A model generated the notes under the pieces. It saw nothing but the letters and a program-made list of their open reading frames with translations, did not search any database and was not told the origin of the DNA. A program made the translations under genes and the position numbers. A stretch of 64,000 bases of DNA, from NCBI GenBank assembly GCA_009801015.1, contig VHZZ01000598.1:138920-202919 (forward strand). The letters are read 5' to 3'. Each line of letters opens with the position of its first letter. Position 1 is the first letter of the stretch. Source of the DNA: Silene noctiflora. Lineage: Eukaryota; Streptophyta; Magnoliopsida; Caryophyllales; Caryophyllaceae. Positions 1-12,209 of this stretch are shown here, one piece after another.

Positions 1-259
1 CAAAAGTTTTGACTTATAAATCTTGAAAACTAAGTGACTGCCGTCCAAGAAGCCAGTCTGGTTCATGTCTCTTTTGTCATGGAAGCCATGTTCTTCAACC
101 GGAAAACATGTTAGTTTCATATCTTTATGTAACGGTAAGGTAACCGTTTTTGGATCATTAACGTGTGCCTAGTGAATACAGAATAAAAAAATCCTTTCTT
201 TTAATAAGGAAAATGAATCTTCCTACATATAGTAATATGACATATACATATATTTAGTC

Positions 260-267
260 TATATATA
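260..267 (+). promoter_or_regulatory. Candidate TATA box of the first pectin acetylesterase gene
   Basis: A TATATATA stretch lies about 75 bases before the ATG at 343. The first exon is preceded by AG, so a 5' leader intron is also possible and the true promoter could lie further left. Position and sequence are the only evidence. The rest of 1-259 shows nothing else I can name. Confidence 0.4.
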
Positions 268-342
268 GTGAGCTGAAAATTTAGTCTTTTACAGCTCTGT
301 ATCTGTTTTTTGTTTTGGGAATAAGCTTTGTTTGGAGGCAGG

Positions 343-1478
343 ATGGTTAATAGGTCGAAATGGATCGAGTTTTTGATCTGCATTGTGATGGTGATTAGAG
401 TTAATGGTTTTTATGTTCCGATAACATTTGTTCAAGATGCAGTAGCTAAAGGGGGTGGTAAGTATATTTTTCTTGTATAACTTGGATCTTTGAGTAAAAA
501 AGTTTCGAAAAATATATATGAAGTAAAAATGTAATGAATGCAGTTTGCTTGGATGGAAGTCCACCAGCTTACCATTTTCACAAGGGTTTTGGAGCTGGAA
601 TCAACAATTGGTTGATTCATATGGAGGTTTGTGCTTACTTTCTCGATGTTAACTATTTTAGCGGGAAAAGTTATTAACAGGCGATGCTGATGAAATGGGT
701 TCGAAATTATGTCCTTTTGCAGTGATGCTGTCTTTTTTTTTTTTTTTATAATTGGTGCATAGGGAATCATAAGGACAATATTAATGTAGATGAATACCGA
801 TCATAGGTCATGGCCTCTTGGATACGAATCTAGTACCTACTGACTGTACAAAGGCCACATTTCCGTCAGATTAGGCTATACTAGAGTCAGACTTGTATCG
901 TTAACAACTAGGCTAGCTGAAATATGACTATTGGAAAGCGTAATGACATTTGATGGAATCTGTTCATATATGATATATCATTGGTTTTGGTCAGGGTGGA
1001 GCATGGTGTAACAGTCCAACGAAGTGCCTAGCGCGCACACTAGACCGTTTAGGTTCATCTAACTTAATGACAACAAACTACACTTTCTCTGGGATATTGA
1101 GTAACCAGGCAAAGTATAATCCTGGTACTAAACCTGTTTCCTTTTTCAGCATTCATATTATATTTATGTGTTACGGAGTATAATACTACTGACTTCTGAC
1201 AAATCTGGTAGACTTTTACAACTGGAATCGGATCAAGGTGCGTTACTGTGATGGATCATCATATACAGGAGATGTCGAAGCTGTTGATCCTGTAAGTAAT
1301 TCCTGATACACAAGCATCACTTATTGATTTATAGTTAATGTGTACTTATGCTGTTATTTACGCTGAAATGAGCAGAATGCGAAAGTTTACTACAGAGGAG
1401 CTAGACTTTGGAGGGCAATCATGGATGATTTATTAGCCAAGGGAATGAAGGATGCTCAAAATGTATGATCTATGATAA

Positions 1479-1512
<34 letters not shown>

Positions 1513-3283
1513 CATTTCAGATTCGAGTCGTTTTCTAGTCAATTGGGTCATTTTTGGGTCAATTCTAGATCATGACTGGCTTTGGATTGTTTTGTTCATG
1601 TTTTGTGCTGGTCAATTTGGTTAGGTCATTTGGTCGAGCAATTTTTGCCAAGTCTAGTTAGTTTTATTCGTCCTTAGGATGTCCGAGTGTCGAGAATCCG
1701 ATACAAGTATGCAAGATAACTTTGTACTAAAGAGAGGCTGGGAAATAATGCAGGCAATTCTAGCAGGATGTTCAGCAGGTGGTCTTGGTGCTATTCTACA
1801 ATGTGACAATTTTCGGGGATTGCTGCCATCTACTGCCAAAGTGAAATGCCTCTCTGATGCCGGATTCTTCATAAACGCGTAACATTCTATCGATCCACTG
1901 TGATTTCCTATTTTCTTAGCCAATCTTGGTTTAAGGTCTCACAGTTGTCTCTCTAAATTCCTGTAACAGCAATGATGTTTCCGGAGCACCACATATTCAA
2001 GAGTTCTTTGCTGAAGTTGTTAACACACATGTATGCATTTATTCTCTTTCAATTAGCCTTTTTTATTTTTAAATTTTTTTTTACCGCTGCAACATCTCGA
2101 CACTTCTGGTTTGAATCTACTACCAGGGATCAGCAAAAAATCTGCCTGAATCATGTACCTCGAAATTCAGTCCTGAACTGGTAAACACCGTCACCTTCCA
2201 TCCTAAATTAAGCTTTATAACAATTTCATTCTTACCCAAAGATTAATACGTTTTCATCTTTGTAATTACAGTGCATGTTCCCGGAATATGCAGCAAGGGA
2301 CATTCAGACGCCGTTGTTTCTGCTAAATGCAGCCTACGATACCTGGCAGGTATGAAGCATGAACATAAATAACTCTTTCAAATCTAGTAATATATCTATG
2401 GAAAACCGTAACTTCCCGAGAACTGAAGAAAGATCTGATAATAACTGAAGACATGTTTGTCAACTTAGCTGGTCAAGTTTTTAGACGCGACACTTCTTAG
2501 GATTCAAAATCTGTACGCATAAAAATGCTCACAAGAATATTAGAAAAGACTTACTCTGAATTTTGATCTGTCAGAGAAACTATTCACATTTTTTTTGTTA
2601 GGTAAAAGTAATCAGGACTCACGAGGGTATTTTAAGGGTTGACGGATTTTGAGGCCAAGTCCTGAGAACTATGTCATGACGACTTCTGAAATCGTGTCAT
2701 TTGGTGCAGGTAAAAAATACATTAGCACCAGGAGTAGCTGATCGACATGGAACATGGAGAGATTGCAAGAGTAACATAACACAATGTTCCGACTCTCAGC
2801 TCCAAACATTGCAAGGTTTATTACTTGTACTTCTAATATGATCGATCTCCCAAAAATCATACAGAAACTATCGTGTCATTACTCATTACAAATCATGTTT
2901 TCAGGTTTCAGGACAGAGTTCTTAGCAGCATTGTCGTCCCTAGGCGACAACCCATCAAGAGGGTCGTTCATCAACTCTTGCTACAGTCATTGCCAGTCAG
3001 GAACTCAAGAAACATGGTTAAGGAACGACTCGCCTCTCCTAGATAACACGGTATGAAGACATCTCATTTTGCTTATCTACGATAGACAAGTAACATTTTT
3101 TTTTTTCCAAGAACATGCCTTGTTCAACTCAGAACTTACAGCAATGCTTTTTACTGTAAATGTCTAATCTTGCAGACGATATCAGCCGCAGTTGGAGGCT
3201 GGTTCTATGACCGCAATCCTTTCCAAAAGATCGATTGCCCCTACCCTTGCGACAAAACGTGTCACAACCGCTATTTTGAGTAA
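343..3283 (+). CDS. Pectin acetylesterase (Notum-like CE13 family), copy 1
   Basis: Twelve exons join in frame: 343-457, 544-626, 995-1124, 1212-1291, 1376-1462, 1754-1878, 1970-2030, 2127-2180, 2272-2349, 2710-2815, 2905-3050 and 3176-3283. All introns are GT-AG and the product is 390 residues, normal for plant PAEs. The family removes acetyl groups from pectin in the apoplast. A hydrophobic stretch at residues 8-18 fits a secretory signal. The [12 protein letters not shown] block, the GGAWC oxyanion-type motif (usually GGGWC), GCSAGG with Ser172 as likely nucleophile, NAAYDTWQ with Asp268 and NSCYSHCQ with His335 are all present. Ser-Asp-His assignments follow the Notum/PAE family. The protein ends at CHNRYFE, without the hydrophobic tail available to copy 2. 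It is tandem with a second PAE at 8.0 kb. Confidence 0.95.
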
Positions 3284-4856
3284 CTCGTACATTTTCACAT
3301 ATGGATCGAAAAACATCCACAGAAAAAAGAAACCAAGTAGTCTACAAGCTGCACATAACATTTCACATACGTAGAGATACATTATTTATCGATTTATATC
3401 CGATTTATTTTCGAGACATCGTCGATCATAAATCTAGAAAGTACGAATTGGTTGCAAGGAGTTGCGTTATTAAATTGTTCAATGTGACAGTATTATGCAT
3501 TGTCATTTTATATTGTGACAGGAGTATTATTGCATTTGTTAAGCAGATTAGATTGCCATCTTCATACGCATTGTTTGATAGATAATGTTTGGTTCATCTC
3601 ATGTCAACGTGTACGTTAAGAGATAATGTGCCCATATTTGTTAAGCGGTAACGATGGAATTCACAGTCGCTACTCGCTCTGTTGAATGATGTGTCATATG
3701 CAATCGCTTAATTTATACTTCCTCTAATTCCTTATTATCTTTTCTCTTTTGTTTTTTACATAAGTCTTTCCTTTTTTTTTGGCAAGTTTTAATCATTCTT
3801 TATTATTATTATTATTATTTTATAAAAAGTCAACAATTTCGACTATTTATTCATTCTTCATTATTTATTATTTTCACTCTACTATAAACTTTACAACTTA
3901 CGCTAATTTATTCATTCTTTATTATTTTTCTTATTTTTTATGCCCAAAAGAAAAAGAAAAAGAATGATGTACCATCTGAAATATTTTTCTCGTTAATTTT
4001 TCGGAAATCATATGAAATGAAAAGTAATTCATGATATGAATAGTGAACACTTGTATGGTTGTATTTCGGTTTTTTAGAAAAGGACATAATTTATACAAGT
4101 ATTATTTTGAGCACAAATTTTCATTTGTAACGTGTTACACAAGCTCGTGAGTCGTGATGCTTGACAATCGTTTCAAATACTGTTAAAAATAAAAGGTGGT
4201 TCTAAGATAATACAGATGGCTTTCCGTCGCAAGTAAGTTGTATTTTGGAAGAGACATAGGTCAAGATTAAGTGAGATTGGGTGGCAATCTAATTCCCAAA
4301 ATGTAACTAATCCTAATTTATTTGCCATGTGAAGTGGCCAGCTAACTGTCCAACACTCACAAGCCAAGAATTCAATCAATTTTCCTGATTTCAATTTTCA
4401 ACCTTACCAATTTTGGTTGAATTTACCGCTTGCATAGATCACAAATAAGACAATAATTTTAAACTAAATAAATGTAGGTTAAGATTAAAACTGATCAAAT
4501 AATTTACCGTCTGTATAAATAAGACAATCCTTTTGCTAATATATAAACATTTTGTTTGTTATATCTATACAAATGGTATGTTATTTGACTCGTCTTAAGT
4601 TTAAGACGAATAGTGCCGTCTTAAAAGAGAATTTGTGACAACTAAATAAAGATTGATTTATTAACACATTTTGACCGTTGTAGTTTCTAAATTTCTAATC
4701 ATACTTCGACAGTGTCAAAATAAGTAGATCATGTTCTCATATTAAGAAAAAAAAGGTGATTGATAGTTATTATTATTTTAACCAAAAAAATAGTTATTAT
4801 TATTATTATTATTTTATTATTATTATTTATAAACGTAACTTTTATTGAGAGATCAA

Positions 4857-4857
4857 A

Positions 4858-4896
<39 letters not shown>
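4857..4896. repeat. ATT trinucleotide microsatellite
   Basis: An uninterrupted (ATT)n run of about 13 units is seen, with a second interrupted ATT tract just upstream from about 4774. It is likely length-polymorphic. Confidence 0.9.
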
Positions 4897-4897
<1 letters not shown>

Positions 4898-5947
4898 GGA
4901 ATAAATGAGTCAAAGGCCGATGCAGTATAATAAAATGGAGATTCAGCTCATCGACTTAATGTTCATATGCACCTATTTTAATCACTAAATTAAGAATATT
5001 ACGGAGTAACATTTTATATTTGTACTTTATTTTCGAGAATTATTTTTAAAAAAAGTCTCTTTTGTAGAAATTGACAAACCAGTCTTGAATCTAAGTTAAT
5101 ACAGATCGTATTGCTTGTGATGGTCACAAGTTTTCCTTCCACTTACCCTTCTACTTACTCTCCCTCTTACTTCTTGTAAAACGTCAAAAGCATGTGACGG
5201 AATAATGTCGTCACAAATAAAAATTGTGAAGTTAATATCTAGAAACCCATGAAGTGATGAGTTTTATTCTATAAAGAGGCTTTGGACATCTCCACATGAA
5301 AAAAAGTAGGAATAAAAACAAGATGTCCCACAAAAGAAGGTGAAGTACCAAATTCTCATCTAACTTGTTCAACAAACAAGATTAATTGTTTCAAATCTGA
5401 ACTAATTATGCTCATCTTTTCAACAATTTGGCCTCCATGAATTTAAGAAGATTAGTGGACCTCCTTCAAATTAAGACATCTTTGAAAATAACATTATTTG
5501 TAGGAAATTAAAAAATTAAATTGGAGGCCAAGAATCCACTAACCAATTTAATTGTCATCCAACTTCAATGAATCATATTCGGAAAAAAAATCGGACCTTT
5601 TAACAATTGAGCTTACATGTATTTTTTTTTTCTGAATTTTTAAAATTAATAATAAGTTATATTTTAATTTTTAAAGTATAATTCGAAAACTTTATTATAA
5701 AATTCTGAAACTACACCGCCAGTTATTATACTCTTGGAGGTAATACCTCAATTATATAATTCACTTAATACTAGCGGTAAATACTACGGAGTACTATACC
5801 TCTAGTTATATATCAGCACCGTACAACTAATATACATTTAACCGAACTTATGAGTGAATTTTCCGAATTTTTTTTATAGTAATCCACTTACTGCATCATA
5901 TTCGTGTGACTCAAATGGGTAAAGTTTATACACTAATTCTTATTTCA

Positions 5948-6124
5948 GACGGCAACTATCCGTCTTAACCGTTAAGACGGATAGTTGTCTCTCACACACT
6001 TGCAAGTGGGCAGGCAAGTGGATGGAAAATGGATAGTCCCACTTACCTCCCACTTGCAAATATGTGAGAGGACCACTATCCGTCTTAAGGTTAAGACGGA
6101 TAGTGGCCGTCTTAAGCAAGACGG
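5948..6124. mobile_element. Foldback MITE with long, internally palindromic terminal repeats
   Basis: The ends are about 48-base inverted repeats starting GACGG(C)(A/C)ACTATCCGTC and running into TCTCACA. Each arm is itself a palindrome, ACTATCCGTCTTAA followed by TTAAGACGGATAGT. The centre carries CAAGTGGG and CCCACTTGC as an inner inverted pair. Relatives sit at 6775-6913, 40170-40330 and 58028-58185. No coding capacity is seen. The class is unassigned because target duplications are not clear. Confidence 0.75.
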
Positions 6125-6198
6125 ACACAAGTTTATAATGAGACTATTGGACAAAGTATTTGCGTAGAGTGAATTGTATTCTTTGTCCCAGTTTATTA

Positions 6199-6368
6199 CT
6201 CCCTCCATCCCGGTCATTTGTTGTCCTTTGATTATAAGATGACAAGTGGACTAAATTGAAGGTGAAAGATCAAATTACTCATTAAATACAATCCTAAAAT
6301 AGAAAGGACAACAAATGATTGAGACACCCAAAATGGAAAAGGACAACAAATGACCGGGACGGAAGGAG
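6199..6368. mobile_element. Stowaway-type MITE (Tc1/mariner)
   Basis: This 170-base element has near-perfect terminal inverted repeats (CTCCCTCCATCCCGGTCATT at the left, its complement with one change at the right). They extend into a shared TTTGTTGTCC. It is flanked by TA on both sides, as expected for Stowaway insertions. It is non-coding. Confidence 0.9.
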
Positions 6369-6774
6369 TATTTATCTTTACATTGAGTTTTTGGAAAATG
6401 TATTTTAATTAAAACTAAACAATTTATTAAAACAAAAGGAATAATACTTATTTATACCGACAAAAATGAGGAATATAAGCTATCATACATTTATTTTAAA
6501 TTGGACAAACTAACATTCCTAAATGAAACCTTATATTAAAAAAAGTTTTATTTTACTTTTCTTTTTGCGTTGAATAAATCACCCATTACATTAACCACCA
6601 TTTAACCAGCTTAGTTGTAAAAGTCAACCTGGGATTAAATCCCGTCAACATCAAAATCAAACTTATAATTCTCTTTCCACCATCTTAACCATTAGACTAA
6701 AACCCGATCGGATGCGTATCGACTATCAACCATCATATTATTTATTTATGTATGTATTTGTTTCATCGCACTGA

Positions 6775-6913
6775 AAACGGATAGTGTCCCTCACACAATA
6801 TGCAAGTGGTAATATCCATAGAATACCCCATTTCTCTCCCACTTGCCTCATTATCAGAGGATATTATCCGTGTTCAACTTGTGACGGATAGTGTCCGTCA
6901 CAAGGAAGACGGT
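6775..6913. mobile_element. Foldback MITE of the GACGGATAGT family
   Basis: The element begins near AACGGATAGTGTCCCTCACA and ends near GACGGATAGTGTCCGTCACA. Between these are CAAGTGG and CCCACTTGC inner arms, as in the copies at 5948 and 40170. The left arm is shorter than the right. It is non-coding. Confidence 0.65.
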
Positions 6914-7244
6914 TTGTTGTTTCATTTATTCTATTCCAAAATTCCATGACCAAATCACCAACCAGAAGCAATTTACTTTCTGACAAAGCTTCCCCCGTCC
7001 CAACTCCCAAGTTACAATCATTAAACCTTAATTCTCAAAACTCTCAAAACTCTACAACTTCCACTTTTTTTTTTCTTTCTTTTTTTTTTTTCGTTTTTTC
7101 AGTTTTCTTGTTTTTCTCACTTTCAACAAGGTATATATACGCCTTTATCTCAAGTTTCCCACCTTAAAGTTTTCATCTTTAATTTACTTGTTTTATATCT
7201 ATGTACTAATACTAATGTACTTGGTTATTTTGTTGTAATCCTCT

Positions 7245-7690
7245 ATGCAAATCATGTAAGCGTTTATTATTTGGTTCTCGCAATTCTCGACATAATTTTC
7301 ATTATGGGTTATCTGAAAATGTTGTTACAAATCATGTACGATTTGTTGATACAATTCTTAACGTAATTTTCATTATGGGTTATCTGAAAATGGGTTTTCT
7401 TTATGTTCGACACGGCCTAAATTAAATTCTGTTACAAATCATGTATGTTTTGCTGATGCAATTCTTAACGTAATTTTCATTATGAGTTATCTCGACACGG
7501 CTTAATAAATGTTGTTGCATACAAGAGGGATGTTGAAAATTTGGTGTGTTTTAGCTATTTTTGCGAGTGTAAATGAATTACTCCTTATGGGTTATCTGAA
7601 AATGGTTTATGTTTGTGTTCGACACGGCGTAAATGTTGTTGCATAGTAAGGAATAGGGATGTTGAAGATTTGGTATGTGTTCACATGAAT
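7245..7690 (+). repeat. Degenerate tandem repeat in the leader intron of PAE copy 2
   Basis: Blocks containing TTTTCATTATGGGTTATCTG, GTTACAAATCATGTA and GTTCGACACGGC recur about every 110 bases, three to four times, with small deletions. The tract lies in the putative 5' leader intron (7131-8046) of the downstream PAE gene. Confidence 0.75.
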
Positions 7691-8047
7691 TACCCGCGGT
7701 TAAAATTTGAATGTAAAGTAATTTAATCAATTAAAGTTATTTTCTTGATGGAAAAACAGCCAAAAGCTTACTACCAAACTTTATTTAATGTAAAGTTAAA
7801 AGCTTTTTCATGTTATTCTCATGAAATTTGTTAATTCTTGATTTTGATCATGTGGGTTATTTAGAAATGATGTCACTAACATTGCAGAAAGTATTTATTT
7901 GTATTACTATAACAGGATTAGCAGTTTAGTTTAATACTCGACTTCGTTCCAGTCATTGATTTACCAAAAGGTAAGCAAATGATTGAGACGGAAAAGTATG
8001 TTACAGTACGTTCTGATCTCATTTGGTCATGGTTGATTTTATGCAGA

Positions 8048-11000
8048 ATGAATTGCAGAACAGTTGAACAATGGATTAGAGCTGTAATTTTCGCGGTAAT
8101 CTTGCTGAAATCTGAAGGATTATATGTTCAAACAACATATTTAAGGAGTGCTGTGGCAAAAGGAGCTGGTAAATTGGATTTCAAGTCTTTTTTCTTAGGA
8201 ATGCTTCTTTGATTATCAACTCATTTTCATGTTACATTTGTGTTGCAGTTTGTTTGGATGGCAGTGCGCCGGCGTATAATCTGAATAGAGGATATGGATC
8301 AGGGGTCAATAGTTGGTTGGTTCAAGTGGAGGTTAGTCCTGTTTTTTCATCACTTTTTGATAGTTTTCGAGATGAAAAGAGTTACATTGAGCAGATGAAC
8401 CGATCAATTATTGTTTTCGTCTTAGAAATATACTTGAGATTCTTCGAGTTTTTCATGTAAAAAGATTTGAAGATGAATAATTAATTGCCATTTCTTATGC
8501 AATGTTTGAGGCTCATAATCTTTGGTGTTGGTATTGTTTATAGGGAGGAGGTTGGTGCAACAACATTACATCTTGTCTTGCGCGAAAGTACATGCACTTG
8601 GGCTCATCCCGGAAAATGGATAACCCACTTGCATTTTCCGGTATAATGAGCAACAATCCAATGTATAATCCAGGTTTGAGTCAATGCCCTTCTAGAAAAT
8701 CTCGTCTCATACTCATAGCGTAAAGTTTGGACTCACTTAACAATTGAATCTCCAGACTTTCATAATTGGAACAGGGTGAAAATTAGATACTGTGATGGGG
8801 CATCATTCACCGGAAACGTGGAAGCTGTTGATCCTGTAAGCAATCCTGTATTATTAAGCGAGTAAATAGAGCATTCTTACAAAAAAAGACGGTTTTTGAG
8901 AATTTGCNATGATACATGTCCTTTTGAATTGTTCGGGTGATAGGCAACTAAGCTTCATTTCCGAGGAGCTAGAGTCTGGCGCGCTATCATGGAAGATCTA
9001 ATGTTAAAAGGAATGAGGAGAGCCAAAAATGTACTGATATATCCATGGCTTTGATGTCCTTATTTTGCATTATATATACTGTACTGTACTGTGTGTGATT
9101 ATTATTGAAGAGTTGCTACATTAGGCTCTTCTTTCTGGGTGTTCAGCTGGCCGATTGACTTCCATTTTGCATTGTGATAGCTTCCGAGCTCACTTCCCTG
9201 CCGGTACTAAAGTAAAGTGCCTCTCCGATGCTGGCTATTTCATCAATGTGTAAGTTTCTTACAGTTCTTACAATTGCGAGTATTTCTTTTTTGCGTCAAA
9301 TGAACTGTTGAAGTGTCCTGTCGGCTGAAAGGAGTGTCAACTGTCAACGTAGCATTGGTTGAATGAAGCTGTAGTTGTATTACATGAAGGCGGAGTATAT
9401 GACATCGTGTTTGTTTGTCTAACAGGAAGGATATCTCAGGAGCATCACATGTCGCGACTTACTTTCATCAAATAGTGAAATTACATGTAATACTACCTGT
9501 GAATATCTTCTGTGTCATTTTGTTTCTAATTTTTACCGTGTACTGATCATTTAGTTATATATCAGGGATCAGAAAAAAACTTACCTGCAACTTGCACTGC
9601 GACCATGAAGCCCGAGTTAGTAAGTTCATAGTTTCATATCAATTAGTAAAGTTGTCAAGTCGGAATATCTCTCAGTTGTGCTAATGTTTCCAAATGTTCT
9701 GCAGTGCTTTTTTCCGCAGTACGTTGTACCAAAGATCCGAACACCAATTTTCATACTAAATGCAGCATATGATTCATGGCAGGTTAGTTTACTGTCATTT
9801 TTCATTATTCCATCCTATTTGCATTGCTGGTTTCTCCTACGACCATTACTAATCAAAGTAAGTAACTTTTGCTCAGATTAAGAATATATTGGCACCAGCT
9901 GCTGCTGATCCTCGTGGCTACTGGTCCGACTGCAAGACCAGCTTGCAGAATTGCTCAACTAATCAACTTGACGTTATGCAAGGTTCAGTATCACTAAAAC
10001 CGAACATATTGAGTCACACAGTCCATGTTTATGGAAGTAGGAAGGATTTTAGATCTTATTGATTCATTATCTTTCTTTCTTTCAGATTTCAGAATAGAGT
10101 TTCTGCATGCGCTTAACGGACTCAACAGAACACCATCAAGAGGACTGTTCATAAACTCGTGCTACGCCCATTGCCAAACTGAACTTCAAGAAACATGGTT
10201 TAGTAAACATTCCCCAGTTTTGCACAATATGGTATCTCCTCTTTTTCCTTCTTTAATTATGGGCTAAACCAGTGAGATCTATGGTATTGGACCAGACGGC
10301 CAGTTCATGCCGTGAGTCAATATTTACGGATTCACAACTCTGAAAAAGGGGCAAGGCGGAATTGTGGGTCGTGTAAAGTTTATGACAGGTCCAGACTTCT
10401 TACATCACTATTAAACTTGTTGTCTAATGTCTTATCTAAATTTTACCTTTGCAGACAATTGCAGAGTCAGTTGGAGACTGGTTTTATGATCGTAGACGTT
10501 TGCAGATGATAGACTGCCCTTATCCTTGTGACCGGAGCTGCCAAAATCGCATTTACGAGCCACAAGAACCACATCACCAAGTATAAACTTTTCCAGCTAT
10601 AGGACATACTGTATTATTTGTTAGGTTACATTAGTACGAGATTCAGCCATATATGCATTCATTTCCTGAATGAAAATTAGAATAGCACAATATAGGTGAA
10701 AGGAATTCAACAATGTGATTCATCAACCATTCAAAAATATAAATATACTTTATTTTGGCACTACTCATCGTCTCATCCCATTCACGAACATGTTAAACTC
10801 CGTATCAAACTGTCTCTTCTTAGTTTGAATGTTTCGCAACTTTCAGAGAGATTGTTATTATTCTCTTACCAAAAGGTTTCAGCTATTACAAAATCATCAG
10901 TAGCTCAATGCATCACATGTTCCTGAATCCTGTCTATGGCTGTTTAAATGGGTAGCCTAAGCACTGAGCTGAAACTTATCAGTTCGCTCATGCGCAGGAA

Positions 11001-11078
11001 GGAGGTGGAAGACGAAATGACGATACAACATTGAAGCTGATCCTTGTACTATGCCTGTTAGCAAGCATTCTTAGCTAA
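8048..11078 (+). CDS. Pectin acetylesterase (Notum-like CE13 family), copy 2
   Basis: Exons are 8048-8168, 8249-8331, 8544-8673, 8756-8835, 8944-9030, 9125-9249, 9426-9486, 9566-9619, 9705-9782, 9877-9982, 10086-10231 and 10455-10580, plus 10998-11078. Exons 2-11 match copy 1 in length base for base, so the genes are a tandem duplication. The thirteenth exon adds a tail ending in a hydrophobic run ([13 protein letters not shown]), giving 425 residues. If the donor after 10580 is not used, translation stops at 10586 with 400 residues. Family motifs are present: [16 protein letters not shown], Ser174 in GCSAG, Asp270 in NAAYDSWQ and His337 in NSCYAHCQ. The residue after GCSAG is Arg177 where copy 1 has Gly. 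The start was chosen just after a leader-intron acceptor at 8046; the upstream in-frame ATG at 7979 would lie in that intron. Confidence 0.93.
8908..8908. other. Single ambiguous base (probable sequencing or assembly gap)
   Basis: An 'n' lies in intron 4 of PAE copy 2, 36 bases before exon 5. It does not affect the coding model. Confidence 0.9.
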
Positions 11079-12209
11079 AGACTGTTTTCCTGCAATACTA
11101 ACCTTATATAGTTATATGTACCTACCTCATACCACACCAATTTTTCCACCACTGTAAAAACAAACAGTGCATACCAAACATATAGCATCATTTTTCTTCC
11201 CACATTTGCTTTTTCATCGTCTCCAAGATGGAAAATTGACTTCTTTTTTTCCCGACATGTAAATGTAACTTTTTTTTTTGTAACCTGAGAAACGAGTTAT
11301 CTAACTCAGATTTGGATTGTGTCATTTCGGATATTTTATACATTTTGGATCAATTTGGGTACTGTTCACTTATACCGATCATTTTTGGGTCTTAGTTACG
11401 GGTGTAGTCAATTCGAGAGACGGGTTTGATGTGGCTTGTTTAGAGTCACTGGCACTCACTGCAGGTCACTTTAGTTCATTAAAGATTTTGTCAATATTTG
11501 TGGGCAAATGTTATGATCGGGTCAAACTCAGTCCGTCATTGTTTGGTTCGGCCAATACATATTCGGATCAATTTTACCAAATCTTCAAAAACCCACTTAG
11601 CCATACAGCCTGATAGCTAATTGACCTAAAGGACTACGTATAATAGAAGCCTCAATATCCCAAATTCCCAACCAAAAGTGACTCACTGACTCGGCCCGTA
11701 GCCACTAACCAAAAACGAATTGGTAAACCGACCAACACGGCACCAATATCAGTCAGCCCGAACACAACTAAAATAACACATGAGACACCAAAAAGGTTAA
11801 AAAAAACATTGGAACAAATATCCTGGTACTGAGAAATCGAGAATGCATTGTACATTTTTCCGTTACAAAAGGGATTAGACCAGCTGCTGATGTTTCACTA
11901 TTTACAATATGCTCTCAAAACAAAGCTCCTAAAATGGAGCTCTAATGCAGTTTTCTGGTATATTCATTACAGTTCACAAAAGATTAGACCAAGCCAAAGA
12001 CATACTATACTCATCAGTCATCACCAATTCATACCATACTGGCCAGTCCTACAATTGTATTTCTTGTTGATTTTTCATGGCAGGATGTGACGGAAATCAG
12101 ACGAGGAAGTAAACAGATTGACGGGAAACATTCTCAAGATAGCCAAAAAGATTCACTATTCATTTTTGAGATCTCCTCAAGATTTGTGATTTATACACTG
12201 AAAATTGTC
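11079..12209. other. Intergenic region between convergent genes
   Basis: This is the 3' side of the PAE gene (+) and of the RING gene (-). I see no gene. A stretch around 11290-11600 with GGTCA/TTTGGGTC-type motifs resembles part of intron 5 of PAE copy 1 (about 1500-1680), suggesting an old dispersed repeat. Confidence 0.5.

Larger units (their letters stand above)
3284..7130. other. Intergenic spacer between the two PAE genes
   Basis: No credible gene is seen. The spacer holds TTA/ATT microsatellites (about 3797-3820 and 4774-4896) and a fragment related to the GACGGATAGT foldback family (about 4585-4640). It also holds a possible degenerate foldback (about 5106-5222), a complete foldback element (5948-6124), a Stowaway MITE (6199-6368) and another foldback (6775-6913). 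The last 130 bases, ending at a good donor after 7130, may be the 5' leader exon of the second PAE gene. Confidence 0.6.

Noticed and set aside
7979-8047. Upstream in-frame ATG for PAE copy 2
   Set aside because: The stretch runs through a good acceptor at 8046 and adds no signal-peptide logic. The ATG at 8048 fits the family and copy 1.
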